Assembly (NCBI GenBank): GCA_032718475.1
Contig: JAUCBJ010001826.1
Coordinates: 1 to 49,950, forward strand
From: Nemertoderma westbladi
Lineage: Eukaryota > Xenacoelomorpha > Nemertodermatida > Nemertodermatidae
DNA length: 49,950 bases
Reading direction: 5' to 3'
Below the pieces are notes generated by a model, which worked only from the letters and a program-made list of their open reading frames with translations, was not told the origin of the DNA and did no database searches. This document shows positions 1-11,856 of this stretch, in pieces. A program made the position numbers and the translations under genes. Every line of letters starts with the position of its first letter. The stretch's first letter is position 1.

Positions 1-300
1 GCACCTTTCGAAAAAAAACCGTTGATTCATTATGAACTGCCGAGGGAGTTACCATAGCAACGTAATTGTTTCCAACAAGTTTCTTTCTTTAAGTTAGCAC
101 TCTAGCTTTCTAATGATACCAATAATCCCGAATTATATTAAGGTGCAGCAGATTTATTTGAAAACAAACCGTGTCAAATTTTGTGGGACAACCTGTATAT
201 TTGCATGTAATAAATTGTGCGTTTATCGTTGTATAGTTATAGTTCCATTGTGCAGTATCTATTGAGAAATTAAAAAAACATTTGATTTGATTCGATTTAA
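1..300. other. unclassified AT-rich flank with one X-box-like motif
   Basis: No gene is visible. The only notable site is a GTTACC-AT-AGCAAC motif at 48-61, the same RFX X-box-like sequence that recurs in the repeats further right. The last four bases (297-300) are TTAA and abut the inverted repeat that starts at 301. Confidence 0.5.
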
Positions 301-440
301 AAGATCTTATTGTTTAATAAGTATTAAACATTACACCAGTGGCACCGAAATTATTCTTCGTCTTTCTTGTGATTTGTTGATACCAATTGAAAAGTGTCGT
401 TGAAAGGATTCCAAATTTGTAAATAACTATTAATGTCAAT
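301..440 (+). repeat. left terminal inverted repeat of the TTAA element
   Basis: Begins AAGATCTTATTG and is the reverse complement of 2683-2822 with a few substitutions. The 78-codon ORF across it is incidental. Confidence 0.75.
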
Positions 441-1000
441 GAGAAATAGCTGAGATATGGGCCTTCAAAAAGTGCAGGTATTTGCATCCGTTGCAGCCTG
501 CAGGGCAGGCCATTTATTGTATTTAATAAATACACAATGTTCTGGAACATATTATTTATCTGAAGATTATTAATTACTTGATTTCTATTTTACTAGTAGT
601 AGCTACTCATTAAATAAAATAAATGCCCCAGAATAGTATTTATTACAGCACAACGTTGGCTGATTCAAGAGCAATAATCCCCATTTACCTAGGTAAATAA
701 TGCAAATATTATTTACCGCTGGGCCAATCAAATGAGCGGTAATTATTGTAAATTTTAACAATAAAATATATTATATTATAATATTATTTGTAAATCTTCA
801 GATTTACTTACTGTAAGAAAATCGTGTCTGTCTGTCTGTTTGTTTGTTTGTCACACGAAAGGTTCCGAAAACTATCCGGTCAATTGTGTTGTTTTTAGTA
901 CCCTCGTGGTCTCAATAGGTGTATAAAAGCAATTTTAGTAATAATGTAGGCCTTCAACTACTGTAGGCCCTAGTACTACAATAAATGGTGTAATTAGAAT
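441..1000. other. interior of TTAA element, unclassified
   Basis: No ORF with recognisable content. A TCTG/TTTG tetranucleotide run lies at about 826-852, followed by an AT-rich stretch. Nothing else can be supported. Confidence 0.4.
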
Positions 1001-1069
1001 CATGAGAGGGAAACGAAGATTGTAGATTTACATCCCGCGTGCTTGCACGCCACTAGTAGCCTAACCTGA

Positions 1070-1333
1070 CTTCCGGATCCATCCTTTGAGCTTATGCTCA
1101 TCCGGTCAGAGACTTGTTGAGGACTTTCAAAGTTAACTTCAAAGTTGGTCTTTTTGGAGTTAATAAAAAGACAAACACTAGAAGCAGCCTGTTCTAATGA
1201 GCTGAGGAGCCGTTGGGCTCCCTCTAGTGATTCTGAGAGTACTCCTAAGTCATCAGCAAAGTCAGGATTAGTTAGGTACTTGGCAGGATTTCCTCGACTT
1301 CTGGAGCCAGTAGGTGGAGTTACCATCTGTTAG
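1070..1333 (-). pseudogene. LINE reverse-transcriptase fragment (motif C region)
   Basis: The minus strand encodes the end of an RTE-like reverse transcriptase, including the block NPAKYL...FADDLGVL and the following L-x-S-L-E-G-A-Q-R-L-L. It is closely related to the longer copy at 45.6-46.9 kb, where the catalytic box reads YADD; here it is FADD. The fragment covers only about 85 residues, lacks both ends and runs into unrelated sequence near 1070, so it is a dead 5'- and 3'-truncated copy. Confidence 0.8.
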
Positions 1334-1639
1334 TTACCAATTACCAGGTGGGGTGCATGTCGCAGTAAAGTGCACTCAGAGTGGACATGAGAACACTCTA
1401 CTCCTGACCAGCCATTTATAGATCACATTTGTACTGTACCATTGGTAGAGGCAGGTCTGCCTGGCCAGGCCATATACCCCTGCAGCCAAGTATATAGGTC
1501 CTTAATCCAGGACCAAGGGCGTCCTTATCCCAGAACGAAGGGGGTCCTAGTTACAGGACCAAATTTGCCCTAGTAAGATGGTCTATGCAGCCACAGGTGG
1601 CACCTCCTTTATGCTGCATTGAGGTGGCAAGTTTTCTTG

Positions 1640-1718
1640 ATCAATGACATAGAATTCATAGACAGCATTCTTAAAAATGCATCTGCAATGCAGCATGCCG
1701 ATCCTATGTAGTAGTAGT
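1640..1718 (+). repeat. LINE 3'-end fragment with TAG-type tail
   Basis: This stretch matches the reverse complement of 45,125-45,200 (the 3' end of the LINE on the other side of the window): CAGCATTCTTAAAAATGCAT, then CAGCATGCCGATCCTA and a (GTA)n tail. It is therefore the 3' tail of the same LINE family, here in plus orientation, opposite to the RT fragment just upstream. Confidence 0.65.
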
Positions 1719-2109
1719 AATTGGATCTCCCTCCAACAACAGAATCTATAAATGGTTACATTTTGCGATGTCTCTACATAATAAATAAGATTGCATCATT
1801 ATGCAATGACTCCGTGATAAATCGAAGTTTATTCGATTTTGGTTGGAATACTGTTGCAAATGGAATGTTGTTGCCCAATAAATACCTTTCACCAATTCCT
1901 GATTACACTAGTAAACACATGTGCCTGTCAGAAAGACTGCTTGACGCAGTGATGTTCTTGTAGGCGTAACGGTGTTATGTGCACTGAATACTGTCGGAAT
2001 AGAGATTCTTGTCACAATTTAATTCCATAGTTAAGAATGTTATAATTGTGATTAATTTACTTAGTGTAAACGGCTAACAGATATTAAAGACACTTTATTA
2101 TCAATTCTA

Positions 2110-2541
2110 ACGCGTTGCCATGGCATCTAGAAAGTAAAACATTACATATTTTTCCTTATACTCGATATAGTGAGGGTAGAGGTTGATTTTAAAACGCTGC
2201 GGCTAATATGTAGATTGTTTTTAGTCAAGGTTACTCGTTGCCATGGCAACTAGAAACTGAAAAATAATTCATATTGTTCCTTATACGTGATATAATTCTG
2301 GTAGACTCTGATTCTATGATGATACGACCACTGAATACGCATTACAAAGCCCGTTGCTATGGACATGGTCAATATTGCTATCTTTGAAGGTCGTTTTCGT
2401 CTGGTTGCTATGGCATTTTGAAAAAACGAAATATGCCATTAAATTCTTCATATCCAAAATATTAATCTGCTATAAATGTTATATCGTCATATCTACTATA
2501 AGAGCTGTTGCTATGGTAATTTTATCCGTTGCTATATTTAA
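2110..2541. repeat. array of X-box-like motifs in the TTAA element
   Basis: GTTGCCATGGCA(AC/TC) occurs near 2115 and 2236, and GTTGCTATGG-type versions near 2353, 2403, 2507 and 2529. Spacings are irregular (about 120, 117, 50 and 105). The motif resembles the palindromic RFX X-box (GTTRCC-N-N-GGYAAC). Sequence between motifs is not obviously repeated except for a shared TAGAAA...TTCCTTATA stretch after the first two. Confidence 0.55.
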
Positions 2542-2682
2542 GACCCCCTAAAAAACGAGCGCAACCATTTGGTGAAGTCTACCCAAATTTTTTTAAATGT
2601 CCCAAGTCTGCACTAAACTTCTATGTAGGGTAGCCGAGTCATATATAAAATTCCTACGGGGTCATAGGCTGGAGCCTGTACT

Positions 2683-2822
2683 ATTGACATAAATAGTTAT
2701 TTACAAATTTGGAATCCTTTCAACGACACTTTTCAATTGGTATCAAGAAATCACAAGAAGGACGAAGAATAATTTCGGTGCGACTGGTGTAATGTTTAAT
2801 ACTTATTAAACAATAATATCTT
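2683..2822 (-). repeat. right terminal inverted repeat of the TTAA element
   Basis: Reverse complement of 301-440; followed directly by TTAA at 2823-2826. Confidence 0.75.
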
Positions 2823-2826
2823 TTAA

Positions 2827-3835
2827 TAATTATAATACAGTAATTTATCAATCACAATCGCAATCACTGCATGGGCAGCAAACTGTTCAAGTTAGTAACG
2901 AAAAACAACGCCACCTACCATCACACTATTAATTGCGCTGATTGGTTAGTATAGAACTGTATGTCCACGTTTTATCTCAATATACTGTAGCGTCGGTCGC
3001 ATAAACACCTGCAACGGTTTACGATATGTGATATTTTTACGATATATTTGTGGAACACTTGAAAATATTCTTAAGCAGTAGCGGCAATGATGCTTGAAAA
3101 TATATACAACAAATTATTTCAAAGTCAATGACACTAACTATGTATTTCAACAAGGCACACAAATAACTACTATATTTACTAAATGGAAAACAAGTGGTAC
3201 TTTTTTCCAGCCCCTACCCCGAGATGTATAAGTTTATTTTTCTCACATCGGGAGAAAAATTGCAATTTCCTGAAACTAAATCTGAAGAGTGGAATAAAAA
3301 GGCAATATTAAGAATAACTATTTATATCACGCTGCATAAAGTACCACTTTATAGAAAAACAGTTGGTTGGTACTTGATTATTTATACGTAATTTTATTCA
3401 AAAATTGCAATGTTTATTTTTGAGTGATAAATGTTCATTCATCACTTCGGCACATCGCAGATCGCCCGAAACACAGGAGACGACAACTACAACTGGAATT
3501 CCGAACCAACCAACAGTCTACTGGGACTGAGATTGCTTCTACCCATCGTTTGAACTTCTTCTATAGGTTAAACCAAAAGTAAACAGGACGCCGACTTCCG
3601 CTCGTAGGAATCGTTGACTCGATGATTCGTGGACATTCGTGGAGACGCTATCCGAACTTTTACCAGATTCCGCAGTTCCGGGTTACTATGTTGACAACAT
3701 CCATGACGCTTACCAGAAATTGATCACTCTTCTCCTCCTGGAGGTTTGACTTTGGAAAATTAATCTGAAAAACATTATAGATAAATACATTAAAGATACA
3801 ATAAATGAAACATAAGAAAAGATATAAAGAATGCA
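2827..3835. other. unclassified sequence between the TTAA element and the minisatellite
   Basis: AT-rich, no ORF above about 65 codons and none with recognisable content. The segment 3440-3760 is richer in GC and CG dinucleotides than its surroundings but shows no coding signal I can defend. Confidence 0.4.
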
Positions 3836-6080
3836 GTCTATCTTACCCAAACGCCACCCAAACGGCATTGTACCTTACCCAAACGCCATTCTAACATACC
3901 CAAACGCCACCCAAACGGCATTCCAACATACCCAAACGCCACCCAAACGCTATTCTAACATACCCAAACACCACTCAAACGGCATTCTAACATACCCAAA
4001 CGCCACCCAAACGGCATTCTACTTTACCCAAACGCCACTCAAACGGCATTCAAACATACCCAAACGCACACCCAAACGGCATTCTAACATACCCAAACGC
4101 CACCCAAACGGCATTCTAACATACCCAAATGCCACCAAAACGGCATTCAACCTTACCCAAACGGCATTCTAACATACCCAAACGCCAGCCAAACGGCATT
4201 CTAACATACTCAAACACCACCCAAACGGCATTATAACATACCCAAACGCCACCCAAACGGCATTCTAACATACTCAAACGCCACCCAAACAGCATTCTAC
4301 CTTACCCAAACGCCATTCAAACGGCATTCTAACATACACAAACGCCACCCAAACGGCATTCTAACATACCCAAACGCCACCCAAACGGCATTCTAACATA
4401 CCCAAACGCCACCCAAACGGCATTCTAACATACCCAAACGCCACCCAAACGGCATTCTAACATACCCATAACGCCACCCAAACGGCATTCTAACATACCC
4501 AAACGCCACTCAAACGGCATTCTACCTTACCCAAACGCCACTCAAACGGCATTCTAACATACCCAAACGCCACTCAAACGGCATTCTAACATACCCAAAC
4601 GCCACTCAAACGGCATTCTACCTTACCCAAACGCCACTCAAACGGCATTCAAACATACCCAAACGCACACCCAAACGGCATTCTAACATACCCAAATGCC
4701 ACCAAAACGGCATTCAACCTTACCCAAACGCCAGTCAAACGGCATTCTAACATACCCAAACGCGATCCTAACATACCCAAACGCCACTCAAACGGCATTC
4801 TACCTTACCCAAACGCCACTCAAACGGCATTCTAACATACCCAAACGCCACTCAAACGGCATTCTAACATACCCAAACGCCACTCAAACGGCATTCTACC
4901 TTACCCAAACGCCACTCAAACGGCATTCAAACATACCCAAACGCACACCCAAACGGCATTCTAACATACCCAAATGCCACCAAAACAGCATTCAACCTTA
5001 CCCAAACGCCAGTCAAACGGCATTCTAACATACTCAAACGGCATTCTAACATACCCAAACGCGATCCTAACATACCCAAACGCCACCCAAACGGCATTCT
5101 AACATACTCAAACACCACCCAAACGGCATTATAACATACCCAAACGGCATTCTAACATACTCAAACGCCACCCAAACAGCATTCTACCTTACCCAAACGC
5201 CACTCAAACGGCATTCTAACATACACAAACGCCACCCAAACGGCATTCTAACATACCCAAACGCCACCCAAACGGCATACTAACATACCCAAACGCCACC
5301 CAAACGGCATTCTAACATACCCAAACGCCACCCAAACGGCATTCTAACATACCCAAACGCCACTCAAACGGCCTTCTACCTTACCCAAACGCCATTCTAT
5401 CATACCCAAACGCCACCCAAACGGCATTCTAACATACCCAAACGGCATTCTACCTTACCCAAACGCCACTCAAACGGCATTCTAACATAGCCAAACGCCA
5501 TCCAAACGGCATTCAACCTTACCCAAACGCCACTCAAACGGCATTCTAACATACCCAAACGGCATTCTAACATACCCAAACGCCACCCAAACGGCATTCT
5601 AACATACCCAAACGCCACCCAAACGGCATTCTAACATACCCAAACGCCACCCAAACGGCATTCTAACATACCCAAACGCCACTCAAACGGCATTATAACA
5701 TAACCAAACGCCACCCAAACGGCATTCTAACATATACCCAAACGGCATTCTACCTTACCCAAACGCCACTCAAACGGCATTCTAACATACCCAAACGCCA
5801 CCCAAACGGCATTCTAACATACCCAAACGCCACCCAAACGGCATTCTAACATACTCAAACGCTACCCAAACGGCATTCTAACATACCCAAACGCCACCCA
5901 AACGGCATTCTAACATACCCAAACGGCATTTTAACATACTCAAACGCTACCCAAACGGCATTATAACATACCCAAACGCCACCCAAACGGAATTCTACCT
6001 TACCCAAACGCCACTCAAACAAACGGCATTCTAACATACCCAAACGCCACCCAAACGGCATTCTAACATACTTATACGCC
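3836..6080. repeat. 32-bp minisatellite array, about 70 units
   Basis: The unit is TTCTAACATACCCAAACG followed by CCACCCAAACGGCA, 32 bp. Variants use TACCTTACCC in place of TAACATACCC, or carry single substitutions and short deletions. Because 32 is not a multiple of three, the open frames across it are accidental. Larger blocks of several units are duplicated: one block with the CAAACGCACACCC and CAAATGCCACCAAAAC variants recurs near 4030-4160, 4625-4735 and 4895-5010. Confidence 0.95.
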
Positions 6081-6545
6081 AGCATGTTTACAGTCAGACA
6101 GTAAGCTATTCTACATACCAATCTGCTGGTACCGTATTTCAGTATTCTGGTATTTGGTAGGTACCGGTTAATTTCACCGTTTACCTATTGACTCAACTGA
6201 TTTAGGATGCCAGGGAGTACCCTATAGGCTGATAGGAGGGTAATTTTCATCCGGCAGTTCAATTTTAATGCCGTTTGGGTACCATTGGGTGCCGTTTGGG
6301 TGCCGATTGGGTGCGTTTGGGTGCCGTTTGGGTGTGTTTGGGTGCCGATTGGGTGCGTTTGGGTAATTAGTCATACCGTTTTTATCATATTGTATTTTTT
6401 TTTAACCTGTGTATCATAAGTTTGTAATTGGTGTGTTTTAAAATAAGTAATTTTTGTATTTTTACTTAAATATGTGCAGAACAATTAATGTGTGTACGGT
6501 GCCCTCTGCATGACAGATGTTAGAAGGGGGCACCTTAATAAGCCA
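6081..6545. repeat. inverted-polarity minisatellite remnant and possible LINE 3' tail
   Basis: At 6270-6367 the motif GCCGTTTGGGTG is repeated about eight times; it is the reverse complement of the CACCCAAACGGC core of the neighbouring 32-bp array, so polarity flips. The following 6380-6545 is T-rich, ends in GGGGGCACCTTAATAAGCC and leads into (ATT)n, which resembles the 3' tail of a non-LTR element, but no coding part is attached. Confidence 0.55.
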
Positions 6546-7673
6546 ATATTATTATTATTATTATTACTCCAAATCTACCGGTATATTATTGCTGTATTGG
6601 CAGATTGGGGTGAATATTATATACGGCTGTACGGTAGGTTATCTTAAGTGTATTTATTATTGCCTGATAACCAATAACTTCTCCCGTTACCGGTATTTCA
6701 AATTTAATATTTTAGGCCTACTACAGAAGTACTACAGCTGTACAGTCTGACAGTACTATGTCAGTACTCAGTATGTTGAATTTAGATAGGCCTAATGAAT
6801 AAATAAATAAATAGGCCTAGGCCTAAAAGGTACCGCAAAAGACCCAAAATACAACAAAAGACAGCAAAAGACCGCAAAATACCACAAAAAACAGCAAAAG
6901 ACTGCCTGACTGCAAAAGACCACAAAAGATTAGAAAGTGGAAAGGCATGGGGTGGGCAGTTGGGTAGGCCTATCCTGCAAGACGAATTAGGCCCTACCGC
7001 AAAAGACCACAAACAGACAAAAAACCGCAAAATACTAGGCCTATTATTACTGCTGTCTGGCTGTACTGTATTACAATTCGTGCAATTACGTACACTGGTA
7101 CACTGCAACACTGGTACAGCAGTCTGGCAGTACTGCAGTTCTGCAGTAGGCCTACAGTAAATACTGAAATATGCCTATGCAGAGCTACATGAAGCTATCA
7201 CTATCAGACTTTGTATGGTGTATGCGTATGGATGCTGGTGGCTGGTCACTGGGCAGCTGGGTCATCTGATTGTGGCCTTGTCATGTCATCTTGTGCATGG
7301 AGCAAGGGTGCCTGGTCTGCTGGTCAGTCAGTCAGTCTGTCAGTGTCACATTCAATGACAGACTGACTTCCTTGTTGCTATGTCATGCTGTCATGTCATG
7401 ATCAGTAATCAAAATCTGCAATCAGGCTGTAGGGTGCATTTATAGTCAGATGCCGTCCGATCCGATCCGATCCGATGCATTTCGGCAATTATTGTAGCTA
7501 CAACTGTCAGACTGAAGACTGTACTTGTACAAGCCTATAGCTGCTTAGGCCTACTTCTGTTTTGCCTAACACTGAACGCAGTCTGGTAGTATGACTATTG
7601 GCCTATCAGCCTATTGCATTATTGTATATCTGTATATGGCAGTATCTGAGTATGCAGGTATAATATAATAATA
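6546..7673. other. unclassified region with simple repeats
   Basis: Contains an (ATT)n run (6546-6567), a degenerate CAAAAGAC/CAAAATAC repeat of about 10 bp (6830-7030), CAGTACTGCAGT-rich stretches (about 7080-7155) and a short CCGAT run (7449-7470). It ends in an (ATA)n microsatellite (about 7655-7673), which is the insertion site of the Helitron-like copy 1. No gene is visible. Confidence 0.5.
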
Positions 7674-8710
7674 TCCACGAAGCTAAGGAAAATCAACTAC
7701 TTTCGCTAAGAAAGATTTTCCTTAGCTGAGATGGTCTATTCATAGTGGGCTATTTTACTTGTGTGAGGCAGATTTGGGGTTTTTTGATAGGCGAAAAAAC
7801 TAGCCTTTAAAAGTACCCTGAAATTTTGCATGTATATACTACTCGGCGAGGCGCATCTTTTGGGCCGGGTCTCATATCCAGGAAAAATCTGGTTTCCATG
7901 GCAACGGACTTCAAAAAAAGTCTATGTATTTCAAGTCAATATTTATAACTCTATTTGTAGGAAAACTATAATAGATTTAAACTTGGGGTTTTGCAACACA
8001 ACTATAAGGTCCATAGCAGATCCGATTGAGGCTAAATAGAAAATCCAGTTACGTTGGCAACCGGGATAAACAGATGTTAAAATTTATAAAATGATAATTT
8101 GAGGCCTAAGGGCAAGGTGTTATGACTTGAGACCAACCCCTACCCCCACTATATAACTTATTCTGCATCCGAATTACATTGTTCTATTTTTCAGTTACCA
8201 TGACAACAGCCGAAAACAGATGTTTTTATACAAAAATTATTCATTTGGACATAGACTTCGCGATAAAATTTTACAAAACTGGGTATGTGTTATCTGCACC
8301 ACTAGTTGGAACTTTTAGTGAAACTTAAATCATTCCAGAAATTTAGTTACCATGGTAACTGTAGTTTATTAAACTCTATATCATTCAAGTCTATATTGAT
8401 AACTCTATTTCTAGCAAAACTGTAATATATATAAACTTGGGGTTTTGTAACTCATCTATAATTTCCATATCCATCCAAGCCGTTTGAGGTTAATTAGAAA
8501 GTACAGTTACCATAGCAACAAGACTAAACAGATGTTACTATTTATAAAATGATAATTTGAAGCACAAGTTAATAGTATTATGACTTGGGACCAAGACCTA
8601 CCCCCACTATATGACTTATTCTGCATCCGAATTACATTATTATATTTTTCAGTTTCCATGACAACCACTGCAAACAGATGCATTTTGATAGAAAATCGGT
8701 AATTTGGACA

Positions 8711-11700
8711 TCCACGAAGCTAAGGAAAATCAACTACTTTCGCTAAGAAAGATTTTCCTTAGCTGAGATGGTCTATTCATAGTGGGCTATTTTACTTGTG
8801 TGAGGCAGATTTGGGGTTTTTTGATAGGCGAAAAAACTAGCCTTTAAAAGTACCCTGAAATTTTGCATGTATATACTACTCGGCGAGGCGCATCTTTTGG
8901 GCCGGGTCTCATATCCAGGAAAAATCTGGTTTCCATGGCAACGGACTTCAAAAAAAGTCTATGTATTTCAAGTCAATATTTATAACTCTATTTGTAGGAA
9001 AACTATAATAGATTTAAACTTGGGGTTTTGCAACACAACTATAAGGTCCATAGCAGATCCGATTGAGGCTAAATAGAAAATCCAGTTACGTTGGCAACCG
9101 GGATAAACAGATGTTAAAATTTATAAAATGATAATTTGATGCCTAAGGGCAAGGTGTTATGACTTGAGACCAACCCCTACCCCCACTATATAACTTATTC
9201 TGCATCCGAATTACATTGTTCTATTTTTCAGTTACCATGACAACAGCCGAAAACAGATGTTTTTATACAAAAATTATTCATTTGGACATAGACTTCGCGA
9301 TAAAATTTTACAAAACTGGGTATGTGTTATCTGCACCACTAGTTGGAACTTTTAGTGAAACTTAAATCATTCCAGAAATTTAGTTACCATGGTAACTGTA
9401 GTTTATTAAACTCTATATCATTCAAGTCTATATTGATAACTCTATTTCTAGCAAAACTGTAATATATATAAACTTGGGGTTTTGTAACTCATCTATAATT
9501 TCCATATCCATCCAAGCCGTTTGAGGTTAATTAGAAAGTACAGTTACCATAGCAACAAGACTAAACAGATGTTACTATTTATAAAATGATAATTTGAAGC
9601 ACAAGTTAATAGTATTATGACTTGGGACCAAGACCTACCCCCACTATATGACTTATTCTGCATCCGAATTACATTATTATATTTTTCAGTTTCCATGACA
9701 ACCACTGCAAACAGATGCATTTTGATAGAAAATCGGTAATTTGGACATAAACTACAATATTTTCTGAAACTCGGTATATGTGTTATCCACGAAGTTAAGG
9801 AAAATCAACTACTTTCGCTAAGAAAGATTTTCCTTAGCTGAGATGGTCTATTCATAGTGGGCTGTTTTACTTGTATGGAGCAGATTTAGTGTTTTTTGAT
9901 AGGTGAAAAAACTAGCCTTTAAAAGTACCCTGAAATTTTGCATGTATATACAACTCATCAAGGCGCGTCGTGTGGGATGGGTCTCATATCCAGGAAAAAT
10001 CTGGTTTCCATGGCAACGGACTTAGAAAAAAGTCTATGTATTTCAAGTCAATATTTGTAACTCTATTTGTAGGAAAACTATAATACATATAAACTTGGGG
10101 TTTCCCAACACAACTATAAGGTCCATAACAGAGCCAATTGAGGTTAAATAGAAAATCCAGTTACCTTGGCAACCGGGCTAAACAGATGTTAAAATTTTTA
10201 AAATGTTAATTTGAAGCCTAAGGTTAAGGTGTGATGACTTGGGACCAATCCCTACCCCCACTATATAACTTATTCTGCGTCCGAATTTGATTGTTCTATT
10301 TTGCAGTTACCATGACAACCGCTGAAAACAGATGTTTTTATACAACAATTATTCATTTGGACATAGACTTCACGATAAAATTTTACAAAACTGGGTATGT
10401 GTTATCTGGACCACTAGTTGGAACTTTTAGTGAAACTCAAAACATTCCAGAAATATCTAGTTACCATGGTAACTGGAGCTTATTAAAGTCAATATCATTC
10501 AAGTCTATATTTTTAACTCTTGTTTGTAGGAAAACTGTATTAGATATAAATATTGGGTTTCCCAACTCAACTATAAGGAAGGTCCTTAGAGGAGCCAATT
10601 GTGGTTAATTAGAAAATCCAGTTACCTTGGTAACCAGGCTAAACAGATGTTATAATTTAAAAAATTATAATTAGAAACACAAGTTAAAGGCATTATGACT
10701 TGGGACCAACCCCTACCACCATCCACGAAGCTAAGGAAAATCAACTACTTTCGCTAAGAAAGATTTTCCTTAGCTGAGATGGTCTATTCATAGTGGGCTA
10801 TTTTACTTGTGTGAGGCAGATTTGGGGTTTTTTGATAGGCGAAAAAACTAGCCTTTAAAAGTACCCTGAAATTTTGCATGTATATACTACTCGACGAGGC
10901 GCATCTTTTGGGCCGGGTCTCATATCCAGGAAAAATCTGGTTTCCATGGCAACGGACTTCAAAAAAAGTCTATGTATTTCAAGTCAATATTTATAACTCT
11001 ATTTGTAGGAAAACTATAATAGATATAAACTTGGGGTTTCGCAACACAACTATAAGGTCCATAGCAGATCCGATTGAGGCTAAATAGAAAATCCAGTTAC
11101 CTTGGCAACCGGGATAAACAGATGTTAAAATTTATAAAATGTTAATTTGAAGCACAAGTTAATAGTACTGTAATATGACTTGGGACCAACCCCTACCCCC
11201 ACTGTATGACTTATTCTGCAGCCGAATTACATTGTTCTATTTTTCAGTTTCCATGACAACCACTGCAAACAGATGCATTTTGATAGAAAATCGGTAATTT
11301 GGAAATAAACTACAATATTTTCTGAAACTCAGTATATGTGTTATCTGAACCACAATCTGTACTGAATTTTTTTTCAAAGGTTAAAGCAACAGTTCCAGAG
11401 AACTCTAGTTTCCATGGGAATAGAAGTTAATTATTTACAATTGCTACTAAACGAAGCTAAGCAACGAACCAAAGTGTGGCCGTTTGTTTAATTTTCCTTA
11501 GCTTCGTGGTTGCATTTCCTTTAGGAAATGCCTTTCTCGTAATATCACTTATTCTGCATCCAATCTACGTTGTTCTATTTGCCAGTTACCTTGACAACCA
11601 CTGCAAACAGACTTTTTAACAAATTAATAATTAATTTTGCACATAAACTACTCAATGAAGCTTCCTTGAAGTCGATGTGTCACCTGGAACCACAAACTAG

Positions 11701-11856
11701 ATCTTAATGTAAAACTCAGCATTTCTAGAAAAGTCCAGTTACCTTGGCAATACCGGGAGTTCTTTTAACTCGGTAAATCAATGAACTGATGAGTCAAAGA
11801 GTGTCTAATTTTCCTTAGCTTCGTGGTTGCATTTCCTTTAGGAAATGCCTTTCTAG
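8711..11856 (+). mobile_element. Helitron-like composite copy 2 (2,328 bp, split by element D)
   Basis: Parts 8711-10,721 and 11,540-11,856 add to 2,328 bp, the same as copies 1 and 3. It begins with TCCACG directly after the A that ends GGACA of copy 1, and its second internal 5' end lies at 9786. The first kilobase differs from copies 1 and 3 by very few bases (for example T for G in TTTGATGCC near 9140). It ends in CTAG at 11,856 and is followed with no spacer by the next element. Confidence 0.85.
10722..11539 (+). mobile_element. Helitron-like element D, 818-bp deletion derivative
   Basis: Has the 5' TCCACGAAGC end with its hairpin and the 3' TTTTCCTTAGCTTCGTGG plus terminal hairpin ending CTCG. 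It interrupts copy 2 exactly between CTACCACCA and TAATATCAC; copies 1 and 3 read through that point uninterrupted (16,205 and 18,540). Removing D restores the host with no duplicated base, which demonstrates A^T insertion. Internally it is a shortened version of elements E and G. Confidence 0.9.

Larger units (their letters stand above)
301..2822. mobile_element. 2.5-kb inverted-repeat element flanked by TTAA, non-autonomous
   Basis: Two inverted repeats of about 140 bp (301-440 and 2683-2822) match over their whole length with only a few mismatches and stop together after the same ATGTCAAT/ATTGACAT. TTAA lies immediately outside both ends (297-300 and 2823-2826), as expected for a TTAA target duplication of the piggyBac type; the termini (AAGAT...) are not a piggyBac end I recognise. 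The interior has no transposase ORF and holds LINE fragments and X-box-like motifs, so it is a non-autonomous or composite element. Two unrelated inverted copies of a shorter repeat would also explain the structure, but the matching TTAA on both sides argues against that. Confidence 0.6.

Noticed and set aside
3831-6121. ORFs on both strands of the 32-bp minisatellite
   Set aside because: Open on both strands because the repeat lacks stops in some frames; no coding signal.
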